From NCBI GenBank assembly GCA_002435785.1, contig DIUC01000047.1:1-64000 (forward strand): DNA of 64,000 nucleotides. Reading direction: 5' to 3'. This DNA is from Saprospiraceae bacterium UBA6168. Lineage in GTDB: Bacteria > Bacteroidota > Bacteroidia > Chitinophagales > Saprospiraceae. This document shows, in pieces, positions 42,614 through 51,054 of this stretch. Each line of letters begins with the position of its first letter. Positions within the stretch are counted from its first letter, which is position 1. Below the pieces are notes generated by a model. That model made no database searches. It saw only the letters and a program-made list of their open reading frames with translations, and was not told where the DNA came from. The translations under genes were made by a program, and so were the position numbers.

Positions 42614-42865
42614 AAGCTCAGACCGTTTCATCGCAAGCCCAATCTATTCCTTCCCAAGCTCAGACCGTTTCATCGCAAGCTCAGACTGTTTCATCGCAAG
42701 CCCAATCTATTCGATAAAATGCTCAGACCGTTTCATCGCAAGCTCAGACTATTTCATCGCAAGCCCAATCTATTCGATAAAATGCTCCGACCGTTTCATC
42801 GCAAGCTCAGACTATTTCATCGCAAGCCCAATCTATTCGATAAAATGCTCAGACCGTTCCATTGC
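42614..42865 (+). repeat. 12-unit 21-bp tandem array
   Basis: Twelve consecutive units of exactly 21 bp (from aagctcagaccgtttcatcgc) show a higher-order period of 63 bp: the last nine units are three repeats of an A-B-C triplet (atgctcagacc..., aagctcagact..., aagcccaatct...). Translated in one frame the units read as heptads (LRPFHRK, LRLFHRK, PNLFDKM), in another as AQTVSSQ-type heptads interrupted by stops. No spacer variation or cas genes, so it is not CRISPR. Confidence 0.9.
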
Positions 42866-43100
42866 CCGGCCAAATTATTCGGTGTTTTTCGGATTTTGTT
42901 CCTTCCAATGGCCCGGTTTTGCCATTTCTTCTGAGTCAGACTGCCTTCCAGTTCACCCGTTCCGTTGGCATGTTTCCAACCCTTTGTTTTTCAGGGGAAA
43001 AGCCTCCAAAACAGCCTTATTTCACCTTGCCTTTCAAAAATTAGTTTTTCTAAAACCCCTGATTAATTTTACACCGCAAGAAACATTTTTTTCTCACTGA

Positions 43101-43218
43101 GTAACGTGTAAAAGATAACTTGTTTAGCAGGTTTAGAGAAGTTTAGGAAGTTTAGCTTTAAACCTGCTAAACTTCTCTAAACCTTCTAAACCAAAACTTC
43201 ACAACTTATTTTTCACAC
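43101..43218. repeat. 118-bp palindromic element, left copy (inverted relative to 45947-46064)
   Basis: The element spans gtaacgtgtaaaag to tttttcacac and is itself an imperfect palindrome made of repeated gtttag/ctaaac units. Its inverted counterpart lies at 45947-46064, just past the TonB receptor stop; by eye the two differ at about seven positions, so roughly 94% identity. It ends 20 bp before the receptor ATG, so it covers the region expected to hold the promoter or leader. Confidence 0.85.
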
Positions 43219-43238
43219 AATTCTAAAAAAGACTGAGT

Positions 43239-45938
43239 ATGAAACGACATGTCAAACACTTGTTGACGTTGGCCCTGCTGTCAGCAAGTTTACTTTCCTT
43301 CGCACAAAGGGGCACTGTGTCTGGCAAAATCACCAACACCGCTGGCGAGCCGCTCATTGGGGCTGCCTTGCAGGTGCAGGGAAGTGCCGTTGGCACGGTT
43401 ACGGACACCGACGGGACCTTTTCCCTCAGCCTCAATTCGGGCACTTACTTGTTGGACATCAGCTACATCGGCTACGATGCGACCACGCTCTCCGTGACGG
43501 TGGGTTCAGGCACCACCATCCTCAACGTCACCTTGGAATCGGCGGCCACCAACCTGGCGGAGGTGGTGGTATCCGTCGGGAGCCGCTCCTCACAGCGTAC
43601 CATCACCGACTCGCCCGTACCAATTGACATTGTGTCTGCCAAAGATTTGACAAGCACTGGCCAGTTTTCATTCGATAGGGCCTTGCAGTACCGGGTGCCG
43701 TCCTTCAATTCGGTGCAAACCCCCGTGAACGACGCCACCTCGCTGCTGGACCCCTACGAGATTCGAAACATGGGGCCAAGCCGAACGCTGGTGCTCATCA
43801 ACGGCAAGCGGAAGAACCTCAGTTCGCTCATTTACATACAGACTTCGCCCGGACGGGGAGAGGGTGGGGCGGACCTCGCCGCCATTCCCCAAGATGCCAT
43901 CAAACGGGTGGAAATCCTGCGGGACGGTGCCTCCGCACAGTACGGCTCAGATGCCATAGCGGGGGTGATGAACATCATACTAAAGGACAGGTACGAATAC
44001 GGGACGGTCACGCTCAACACGGGCATGACCGCAAAAGGCGATGGCGAAATGGTCGGCATTTCCGTGAACAACGGCGCCAATTTTTTGAAAAAAGGCTTTA
44101 TCAACTATACCATGGCGTTGTCTTACAAGGCGCTCGCCAACCGGGCGGGCAAGGTGGATGCTGCCGGGGAGGCAGGTGACTTCGAGGCGGACATAGACGA
44201 AGTGAACAACTTCCTCGCCATCAAGCCCGACGCTGGCAACGTGAACGGCGACCCCGAAAAGACAACCTCGCAGTTTTTGGTAAATGCGGGCATTCCGATT
44301 GGCGACCACGCCGAGTTTTATGGCAATGCGGCTTATGTATATAAAAAGGTGAACAGCTTCGCAAATTACCGCACCCCATACTGGCGCACCACCGACGATG
44401 GGCTGCTCCATGAGCCGGGGACGCCCTACCTTGGCTATCTGCCCACGTTTGAGGGCGACTTGAACGATTACAACGGCACCATTGGCTTCCGTTCCGTCAA
44501 CAATGGCTGGAACTCCGACGTCAGCTTTACCATTGGTGGCAACGAGCAGCTATACACCGTGGCCAACTCCCGCAATGCAAGCCTCGGTGCCCGCAGCCCC
44601 ATTTATTTCAAACCGGGCGGCTACAGTTTTACCCACAACGTGGGCAATATTGACGTGAACAAGCTGCTTTTTGCAAACTTCAACTTCGGCATAGGGATGG
44701 AGATGCGCCGGGAGGTTTTCAAAATCATGGCGGGGGACACGGCCTCCTTCGTTGGCTCTGGCGCTGACTCCTTTCCCGGCATCGGCGAAGCCAACGCAAG
44801 CACCAACACCCGCTCCAACGTGGGCGGGTACATTGACCTCGCTTACGACATCAACAGAAGCCTGCTCTTGGGTGCTACCTTCCGCACGGAGCAGTACAGC
44901 GATTTCGGCAACACCTTCGTCTATAAGTTCAGTGGGCGCTATAAGTTCCTCGACGATAAGCTGACGCTTCGGGCAAGCTACTCCACGGGCTTCCGGGCAC
45001 CGATGCTGCACCAGATTTACCTCCAAATTGCGCAGCAAAGCTTCGTGCCAGGTGAGGGCATCCAGAGCAAGGGCATTTTCAACAACCAGAGTGCGCAAGC
45101 CCGCCAGTTGGGGATACCCAACCTAAAGCCGGAGAAGTCAACGAACATCACGGTGGGCCTCGGCGTGAACCCAACAAAGAACTTGAGCATCACCCTCGAC
45201 TACTACAAGATTGACGTGAAGGACCGCATCATCCTCGGTTCCGAAATTGAAGAAGAAGACCCCAACACACCATTGGGTGAAATCCTTGCGAACAACGGTA
45301 TCGTGGCGGCCAGCTTCTTCACCAATGGCATCAACACCACCACGAGCGGTATTGACTTCGTAATAAACAACCGCAACATGATGCTGGGCAGCGGCAAACT
45401 GAACATCAGCCTTGCGGGGAACTATGCGTTGGAAAACGCATTAGACGGGAACGTGATTAACCCTCCAATTCTTGCTGGCACAGGCAAAACCATCTTCGAC
45501 GCCACCCAGGAAGCGCTGTTGTTGTCCTCCCGTCCTGAGTACAAGGCGATTTTGGGTTTTGATTATGTGATGGGGCGTTTCTCTTTCTCGCTGAACAATG
45601 TGTTGTTCGGCCCCACGACCTTCCGCCAAGCAGGTCTGAGCGAAGATTTGAAAACCGTGTTCCAGCCCAAAGTCGTCACCGACCTCGGCATAAACTTGGA
45701 GTTGGTGAAAAACCTGAACTTTGGCTTCACCGTACAAAACCTGCTCAATGTGCTTCCTGAATACAAGTTTGAGGCACGGAATCCCGCAGGCGAAGCCTTG
45801 CTAAAGGATGCCGCCGAGGTACAAGTGCAGCGCAACCTCATCACTTTCAACAATCGCTACCATATCTTGACGTACGACGGCTCGCATTTTAGCCAGTTGG
45901 GCACTACGTTTGCAGCTAATTTGACTTTGAGATTTTGA
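43239..45938 (+). CDS. TonB-dependent outer-membrane receptor with CarboxypepD_reg-like domain
   Basis: The 899-residue protein starts with the signal MKRHVKHLLTLALLSASLLSFAQ, then a carboxypeptidase-regulatory-like domain (about 24-105; GTVSGKITNTAGEPLIGAALQVQGSAVGTVTDTDGTFSL). The plug follows (about 115-245; LVLINGKRKN, RVEILRDGASAQYGSDAIAGVMNI), then a C-terminal barrel ending TFAANLTLRF. It is the usual size for a TonB-dependent siderophore/glycan-type receptor. No SusD gene accompanies it, so a SusC pair is not supported. The ligand is unknown. The gene is bracketed by the 118-bp inverted repeats, and a very strong terminator follows the right copy, so it is an isolated unit. Confidence 0.93.
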   Translation: MKRHVKHLLTLALLSASLLSFAQRGTVSGKITNTAGEPLIGAALQVQGSAVGTVTDTDGTFSLSLNSGTYLLDISYIGYDATTLSVTVGSGTTILNVTLESAATNLAEVVVSVGSRSSQRTITDSPVPIDIVSAKDLTSTGQFSFDRALQYRVPSFNSVQTPVNDATSLLDPYEIRNMGPSRTLVLINGKRKNLSSLIYIQTSPGRGEGGADLAAIPQDAIKRVEILRDGASAQYGSDAIAGVMNIILKDRYEYGTVTLNTGMTAKGDGEMVGISVNNGANFLKKGFINYTMALSYKALANRAGKVDAAGEAGDFEADIDEVNNFLAIKPDAGNVNGDPEKTTSQFLVNAGIPIGDHAEFYGNAAYVYKKVNSFANYRTPYWRTTDDGLLHEPGTPYLGYLPTFEGDLNDYNGTIGFRSVNNGWNSDVSFTIGGNEQLYTVANSRNASLGARSPIYFKPGGYSFTHNVGNIDVNKLLFANFNFGIGMEMRREVFKIMAGDTASFVGSGADSFPGIGEANASTNTRSNVGGYIDLAYDINRSLLLGATFRTEQYSDFGNTFVYKFSGRYKFLDDKLTLRASYSTGFRAPMLHQIYLQIAQQSFVPGEGIQSKGIFNNQSAQARQLGIPNLKPEKSTNITVGLGVNPTKNLSITLDYYKIDVKDRIILGSEIEEEDPNTPLGEILANNGIVAASFFTNGINTTTSGIDFVINNRNMMLGSGKLNISLAGNYALENALDGNVINPPILAGTGKTIFDATQEALLLSSRPEYKAILGFDYVMGRFSFSLNNVLFGPTTFRQAGLSEDLKTVFQPKVVTDLGINLELVKNLNFGFTVQNLLNVLPEYKFEARNPAGEALLKDAAEVQVQRNLITFNNRYHILTYDGSHFSQLGTTFAANLTLRF

Positions 45939-45946
45939 TAAGTATC

Positions 45947-46064
45947 GTGTAAAAAGTAAGTTGTGAAGTTTTGGTTTAGAAGGTTTAGAGAAGTTTAGCA
46001 GGTTTAAAGCTAAACCTGCTAAACTTCTTTAAACCTTCTAAACAAGTTATCTTTTATACGTTAC
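45947..46064. repeat. 118-bp palindromic element, right copy (inverted)
   Basis: This is the inverted copy of 43101-43218. It starts 8 bp after the receptor stop codon. It can form an internal hairpin through ctaaac/gtttag units. A decayed relative with aaacccttctaaaccc-type units occurs at about 61329-61368. Confidence 0.85.
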
Positions 46065-46087
46065 TAAATAAGGCTTCAATTGCCAGT

Positions 46088-46122
46088 TGGCCGGCCCCGT
46101 AACTGGGGCCGGCCATTTTTTT
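46088..46122 (+). terminator. Strong intrinsic terminator downstream of the receptor
   Basis: tggccggcccc (46088-46098) and ggggccggcca (46105-46115) are fully complementary around a 6-nt loop, followed by seven T. It lies just outside the right 118-bp repeat. Confidence 0.9.
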
Positions 46123-46240
46123 GCGAGGCACTCATCACGCAGTGCCGCTCAATCGGTACGTTTTTTGAAAATTTAGAGGTGCTACCGCCAAAAATCCGTT
46201 CTTTGCTTCGCAATCCCTTGTTTTCATACACACACCGACG

Positions 46241-48223
46241 ATGACAAAACTACTGCTCACCCTTTCATTTATGCTTTTACTGTTGCCACTCTACGGGCAG
46301 CAGGAACCAAGCTCCCTCCTAATCATTCCTGATGAATATGCTAAAATCCACCACCAAGGAGAGGTGGCCTTGCTGCAAATGAAGTACAAGGAGGCGCTGT
46401 CGCATTTCAAAAAAGTGTTGAAAAAGTTCCCTGATTTCTCGCCTGCATTGCGAAGCTCGGGCGCTTGTTACGAGCTGATGGGCGATTTTGAGCAGGCTTC
46501 GGCGTATTATGTCAGGGCATTGGAGAACAGCCCCGATTTTTCCCGTGCGATGTATTTTGAGTGTGGGAAAATATTCTACCAATGCGGGAAGTACGAGGTG
46601 GCGTTGCGTTATTTTGAAAAGTTTGACAGCCTGAAAAGCCTTCCACCCACCAAGTTTGCCTACAATGGCCTGGAGGAGCGAAAAATTGAGGAAGACTATT
46701 ACGCCAAATTGGAGAGCCACCTGCGCTCCTGCCGTGCCGCCACCGATTCCTTGCAGTTCCTGAGCATCGGCGAGGTCGTCAACCTCGGCGGGGCCATCAA
46801 CACCGGGGCGGACGAATACTTTCCCTACCTCACCAACGATGGCAACACCTTATTTTACACCAGCCGCAAAAACAACAAGGACGAAAACCTCTTCATGGCC
46901 ACCCGCCCAAGCGGCGAATGGAGGAGCGCAGACCCCGTGAGCGATTTCAACTCCGAACAAAACGAGGGCATGGTGACAATGGTACGGGACGGTCGCCGCC
47001 TGTTCTTCACCGCTTGCCAACGACCGGAGGTGCTTGGCACCTGTGATATATGGGAGGCCATCACCGATGGCCGACAAATCACCCAAGCCAGCCCCCTTTC
47101 GGGCGATGCCAACAGCGAGGCTTGGGAATCACAGGCCAGCATCAGTTGCGACGGCAACACCTTGTACTTTGCCAGCACCCGTGCTGGTGGGTTGGGCGGC
47201 ACGGACATCTGGGTGAGCCACCGGGGTGCCAATGGGCGATGGGGAACCCCCGCAAACCTCGGCCCGAACATCAACACAGACGGCGACGAAGAGGCGCCCT
47301 TCATCACCAACGATGGGAAGGTGTTGTACTTCTCTTCCACTGGCCACCTCGGCCTCGGAGAGCAGGACATATTCGTGTCGAGGCTTGGGGTAAACGGAAA
47401 ATGGAGCTTCGCCAAAAACCTCGGTATGCCCATCAACTCGGCGTACCGGGAGCTTGGCATTTTTTTGACCGCCGACGGCAAACAGGGTTATTTTTCCTCC
47501 AACCGGAAAGGGGGGCATGGCGGGATGGACATCTACCGGTTCGACCTGCCCAATCAGCTTTCAAGCGACCCCATCACCTATGTCGAGGGCTTTGTGCGGG
47601 ATTCCATTACCCACGTGCCAATACCCTGCACCGTGATGGCAAAAGGCCGTTCGCCCATAAAAACAGATGAGGAAGGCCGGTTTTTTCTTTGCCTCAAGGC
47701 AAACGATACGCTGCAAGTGGAGATACGAGCGGATGATTACCATGCTTATAAAAACCAATTTGCGATTCCGAAATGGGAGAACCGGACTTCTTACCATTTG
47801 AACCTCCTACTTGACCCGCTTTTCCGATTACCAGCCTTCACCGGCGACCTTTTAGTGGAAAAAGGCATACCTACCATGACCGCCAAGGCTCCCACGGACG
47901 AAGTACACCAAGAAATAATGTTCGACTTCGATAAAGCGGAGCTAAAACCTGCGGATGTGGAGAAATTGGAGAATTTTTTCAAGAACGGCTTCAATGGAAA
48001 GACCATCGAAAGCATTGAAATCGTTGGTTATGCCGATGAGATTGGCAGCGATGCCTACAACCTTGCTTTATCAGAGAAAAGGGCAAAGGCAATCGGCGTG
48101 CTTTTGAAGAACAAAGGCATAAAAGTGGACAAAATATACGTGGAGGGAAGGGGCGAAAGGAATGGTGGCCGCCAGCAATGGGAAAACCGAAAGGTGGATG
48201 TGGTTGTTAAGTTGGCCAAATGA
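46241..48223 (+). CDS. PorE-like TPR / PD40 propeller / OmpA protein
   Basis: The 660-residue protein begins with the signal MTKLLLTLSFMLLLLPLYGQ. TPR units follow (about 38-125), then a PD40 beta-propeller with repeated YFPYLTNDGNTLFYTS- and GTPANLGPNINTDGDEEAP-type blades (about 170-440). A carboxypeptidase-regulatory-like domain (about 455-530) comes next, and last an OmpA-type peptidoglycan-binding domain (about 545-660; EIMFDFDKAELKPADVEKL, LALSEKRAKAIGVLL). This exact order matches PorE of the type IX secretion system, which anchors the machine to peptidoglycan. Many Bacteroidota paralogues share it, so the T9SS role is inferred, supported by three T9SS substrates in the window. No co-transcribed por genes are present. 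Confidence 0.8.
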   Translation: MTKLLLTLSFMLLLLPLYGQQEPSSLLIIPDEYAKIHHQGEVALLQMKYKEALSHFKKVLKKFPDFSPALRSSGACYELMGDFEQASAYYVRALENSPDFSRAMYFECGKIFYQCGKYEVALRYFEKFDSLKSLPPTKFAYNGLEERKIEEDYYAKLESHLRSCRAATDSLQFLSIGEVVNLGGAINTGADEYFPYLTNDGNTLFYTSRKNNKDENLFMATRPSGEWRSADPVSDFNSEQNEGMVTMVRDGRRLFFTACQRPEVLGTCDIWEAITDGRQITQASPLSGDANSEAWESQASISCDGNTLYFASTRAGGLGGTDIWVSHRGANGRWGTPANLGPNINTDGDEEAPFITNDGKVLYFSSTGHLGLGEQDIFVSRLGVNGKWSFAKNLGMPINSAYRELGIFLTADGKQGYFSSNRKGGHGGMDIYRFDLPNQLSSDPITYVEGFVRDSITHVPIPCTVMAKGRSPIKTDEEGRFFLCLKANDTLQVEIRADDYHAYKNQFAIPKWENRTSYHLNLLLDPLFRLPAFTGDLLVEKGIPTMTAKAPTDEVHQEIMFDFDKAELKPADVEKLENFFKNGFNGKTIESIEIVGYADEIGSDAYNLALSEKRAKAIGVLLKNKGIKVDKIYVEGRGERNGGRQQWENRKVDVVVKLAK

Positions 48224-48314
48224 CAATGGGCAAGAATTAACAAAGGCTTATGCTGCAATCTCTCTTCAAAACACTTTCTTTGCACAGACTTTTTCACAAA
48301 TCAAAACTTGAACA

Positions 48315-48815
48315 ATGACCCGTAACATTCTTTCTTACCTGTGGATTGTAGGACTTATCCTCGCTGCTTGCAGCAACAAAAGCGACGACACCAGTTCTTT
48401 CTTTCCCGACGCTCCCGCCAATCCCGACAAAGTGAAGCTGGTAGAATTGGTGAATGAATTTAGGGCAAATGGGCAACGTTGTGGCAGCAAAAATTACGCC
48501 TCAGCCGTACCAGTCACTTGGAACGAGACCCTTGCCACCGTCGCCAAAAAACATTCCCTCGATATGAACGCCAACAAAAAGTTGAGCCATACTGGCACGA
48601 ATGGTTCGTTGGTGGATGAACGCATCACCGCTGAAGGTTACATCTATACTTTTTATGCAGAAAACCTGCTGAAAGGTGGCGCCACCGAGGAAGAAGCCAT
48701 GAAGGCTTGGCGAGAAAGCGCCTCCCACTGCGAGAACCTCATGGATCCAAATATTAAAGAGATTGGGGTGGGAACAGCAGGCCCCTATTGGACGATGGTG
48801 CTTGCAAGCCGGTGA
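48315..48815 (+). CDS. CAP (SCP/PR-1) domain lipoprotein
   Basis: The 166-residue protein has a lipoprotein signal (MTRNILSYLWIVGLILAAC, Cys at residue 19). A CAP domain follows: LVELVNEFRANG, the conserved His in VAKKHSLDM and LSHTGTNG, Glu in AENLLKG, SHCENLMDPNIKEIGVG, and the last strand YWTMVLAS. CAP proteins bind lipids or act as proteases in a few cases; no function is established for bacterial members. It is flanked by the PorE-like gene and the MsrB lipoprotein, both in the same direction but with gaps of about 90 bp, so each may have its own promoter. Confidence 0.86.
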   Translation: MTRNILSYLWIVGLILAACSNKSDDTSSFFPDAPANPDKVKLVELVNEFRANGQRCGSKNYASAVPVTWNETLATVAKKHSLDMNANKKLSHTGTNGSLVDERITAEGYIYTFYAENLLKGGATEEEAMKAWRESASHCENLMDPNIKEIGVGTAGPYWTMVLASR

Positions 48816-48906
48816 GCCACTGAGCGTTTTATCGAATCCTTAACATCGAAAACCGAAACCGGACTTCGGTACGTATGTTTTTACGATTCACTAAAACATT
48901 TCCAAC

Positions 48907-49431
48907 ATGAAATTCTTGGCCGCCTTCTTCCTGACCACCACGCTGATGCTGTCCGCAGCTTGTAACCATGCGCAAACCATGAAAAGCAAAGCAAACGCTT
49001 CTTCGCAGCCTTATGTCGTCACCACCGTTGGCGATACCATTCCCAAAGTGGTCAAATCAGAAGAAGCGTGGAAATCGGAACTCTCCGAAATGGAATACAA
49101 AGTGCTGCGGCAGGCAGGCACGGAGCGCCCTTTTACGGGTGCATATTGGGATACTAAGGAGTCTGGGCGGTACTATTGCCGGGGCTGCAATTCCCCACTC
49201 TTTGATTCCGACACCAAGTTCGATGCGGGCTGCGGCTGGCCCAGTTTTTTCAAGGCCGTCAACGATTACGCCATCACAGAAATCAAGGACACCAGCCTTG
49301 GCATGGTTCGCACCGAGATTCGATGCTCCGTTTGCGACGGCCACCTCGGCCACGTCTTCGACGATGGACCACCTCCCACCGGACTTCGGTATTGCATGAA
49401 CTCAGCATCCATGCGCTTTGAGAAGGATTGA
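48907..49431 (+). CDS. msrB: Peptide-methionine (R)-S-oxide reductase MsrB, lipoprotein form
   Basis: MsrB reduces methionine-R-sulfoxide in proteins. The 174-residue protein has a lipoprotein signal (MKFLAAFFLTTTLMLSAAC) and so acts in the periplasm or at the membrane. The core is complete: ERPFTGAYWDTKESGRYYCRGC (first zinc pair CxxC), GCGWPSFFKAV, RCSVCDGHLGHVF (second zinc pair), then the catalytic Cys in LRYCMNSASMRF. The N-terminal linker of ~35 residues is low in structure. It is followed by a heptamer-repeat hairpin and the convergent photolyase. Electron supply to an envelope MsrB is not evident from the window. Confidence 0.95.
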   Translation: MKFLAAFFLTTTLMLSAACNHAQTMKSKANASSQPYVVTTVGDTIPKVVKSEEAWKSELSEMEYKVLRQAGTERPFTGAYWDTKESGRYYCRGCNSPLFDSDTKFDAGCGWPSFFKAVNDYAITEIKDTSLGMVRTEIRCSVCDGHLGHVFDDGPPPTGLRYCMNSASMRFEKD

Positions 49432-49435
49432 GAAG

Positions 49436-49525
49436 TTATTGGGATATTGGGTATTGGGTATTGTGATATTGTGAATTACGAAATAACCCAATACCTCAAT
49501 ACCCAATACCCAATACCCAATACCA
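49436..49525. repeat. Heptamer-repeat hairpin between msrB and the photolyase gene
   Basis: A left arm of tandem gggtatt heptamers (49441-49470) faces a right arm of aataccc/acccaat heptamers (49487-49524) around an A/T-rich centre, forming a long imperfect stem. It sits between convergent genes and may act as a terminator or be one of the dispersed short-repeat palindromes of this genome. Confidence 0.75.
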
Positions 49526-49539
49526 AACACCCCATTTCC

Positions 49540-50892
49540 TCAATCTCTCGACAACGCCATCTTGTACGCTGCCAAACACCGTTCCCTCGCCATTTTATGC
49601 TCCACAATGGGCGGGGGATAGGTCGCAGTACCAAATTCAGGCACCCATTTTTTAAGGTACTTTCCTTCTTTGTCAAACTTCGCCAATTGCGATTCCGGGT
49701 TGAAAATGCGGAAATAAGGAGCAGCGTCCGTGCCGCAACCCGCTGCCCATTGCCAACCACCGTTGTTGCTTGCGAGGTCGAAGTCCAGCAGTTTTTTTGC
49801 GAAATAGGCTTCCCCCCACCGCCAATCAATCAGCAGGTGTTTGGTGAGAAACGAGGCAGTTACCATCCGCACCCGGTTGTGCATATAACCAGTGGCATTA
49901 AGCTCCCGCATCCCAGCATCCACGAGCGGATAACCAGTTTTTCCCTTGCACCATGCCTGAAATTCCTGTTCGTCATTGCGCCAGCGCACATTATCGTATT
50001 CCGGGCGGAATGCCCGTCCCATCACGTGTGGGAAATGGCTCAATATCATGGCATAAAAATCCCGCCAGATAAGTTCGTTCAGGAAGGTGGCGTTGAGTTG
50101 TTGCGCCTTTCGTGCCTTTTCCCGAATACTGATGGTGCCGAAGCGGAAATGAAGGCCGAGCCGAGAGGTTCCGTTCATGGCAGGGAAGTCCCTCGTTTGG
50201 TCGTAATGCCGGATGATGCCCTGCGCAACCACCGTAGAAGGGAACGCCATCATGGATGGAGCAAATCCCAACTCTGACAGCGATGGAATCGGCATTGTGT
50301 TGGTTTTCAGGAAGTTAAAAGCGTATTTAAGGGTGGGGTAGGGCTTCAAGAAATAGGATATTGCTGCCCTTTCGCCTGTACTTCTTTTGTAGAATGAGGT
50401 TCGGGTCTCCAACGCCGCCAACCATTTTCGGCTGTAAGGGGTGAACACCGTGTAAGGTTTCCCATCATCCTTGAGCACTTCGTTTTTTTCAAAAATGACG
50501 TGGTCTTTGAAGCTGTAAAAACCTATCCCTTTTGCCGATAATCCAGATTTTACGGCTGCATCACGTTCAAGGGCATAAGGCTCAAAGTCGTGGTTGGTGT
50601 AAACATTTTTAATGGAGTAGGCTTGCGCAATTTCCGTCCAGACCTCCAAAGGCTTGCCGTATTTCACCAAAATAGCGCTCCCGAACGCCTTTAATTCCTC
50701 GTTCAACCTGACGATTTGTTGGTGGATGAACGAGACCCGAGCATCGGCCTTGTCCTCCAAGTCCTCCAAGATGTTTTTATCAAAAATAAAGACGGGCAGC
50801 ACGGGCAGTCCCGCTTTAAGAGCGTGGTAGAGCCCTGCATTATCCTCCAAACGAAGGTCACGACGAAACCAGAAACAGTTGATATTGCTCAT
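49540..50892 (-). CDS. phrB: Deoxyribodipyrimidine photolyase (cryptochrome/photolyase family)
   Basis: The 450-residue protein has the N-terminal alpha/beta antenna domain (FWFRRDLRLEDNAGLYHAL, residues 7-25; VLPVFIFDKNIL). The C-terminal FAD domain follows: TSRLGLHFRFGTISIRE, ELIWRDFYAMILSHFP, and the substrate/FAD block KTGYPLVDAGMRELNATGYMHNRVRM...ASNNGGWQWAAGCGTDAAPYFRIFNP. This is the class I CPD photolyase pattern. The enzyme repairs cyclobutane pyrimidine dimers with blue light. A DASH or cryptochrome role cannot be excluded but the residues fit repair. It is probably monocistronic. Confidence 0.92.
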   Translation of the reverse strand: MSNINCFWFRRDLRLEDNAGLYHALKAGLPVLPVFIFDKNILEDLEDKADARVSFIHQQIVRLNEELKAFGSAILVKYGKPLEVWTEIAQAYSIKNVYTNHDFEPYALERDAAVKSGLSAKGIGFYSFKDHVIFEKNEVLKDDGKPYTVFTPYSRKWLAALETRTSFYKRSTGERAAISYFLKPYPTLKYAFNFLKTNTMPIPSLSELGFAPSMMAFPSTVVAQGIIRHYDQTRDFPAMNGTSRLGLHFRFGTISIREKARKAQQLNATFLNELIWRDFYAMILSHFPHVMGRAFRPEYDNVRWRNDEQEFQAWCKGKTGYPLVDAGMRELNATGYMHNRVRMVTASFLTKHLLIDWRWGEAYFAKKLLDFDLASNNGGWQWAAGCGTDAAPYFRIFNPESQLAKFDKEGKYLKKWVPEFGTATYPPPIVEHKMARERCLAAYKMALSRD

Positions 50893-50994
50893 TGAAAACG
50901 ATTGAGGTGGGGAAAACAGGAGTGTCGGGCTTTTGTTTTTATAAAAATGGTACGGCAGGTTTCTCTTCTGAAGGGCAACGCATTGTCACAGCAT

Positions 50995-51026
50995 AAAAAA
51001 TGCCCGATGCAATCGCACCGGGCATT
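50995..51026 (-). terminator. Intrinsic terminator after mdh
   Basis: On the minus strand tgcccggtgc pairs with gcatcgggca (one bulge-like mismatch), followed by six T (50995-51000). It ends the mdh transcript. Confidence 0.8.
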
Positions 51027-51054
51027 CCTTCATCATCTTATCCAAATCCAGCCA

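Noticed and set aside
42614..42865. Possible CRISPR array
   Set aside because: Units are contiguous with no variable spacers, and no cas genes are near.
42719..42934. 71-residue open frame over the 21-bp repeat array
   Set aside because: It is only the translation of the tandem repeat in one frame; the other frames are equally heptad-like and there is no start context or homologous protein character.
43239..45938. SusC-type glycan importer
   Set aside because: No SusD partner and no glycan-utilisation genes are adjacent; only the general TonB-receptor call is supported.
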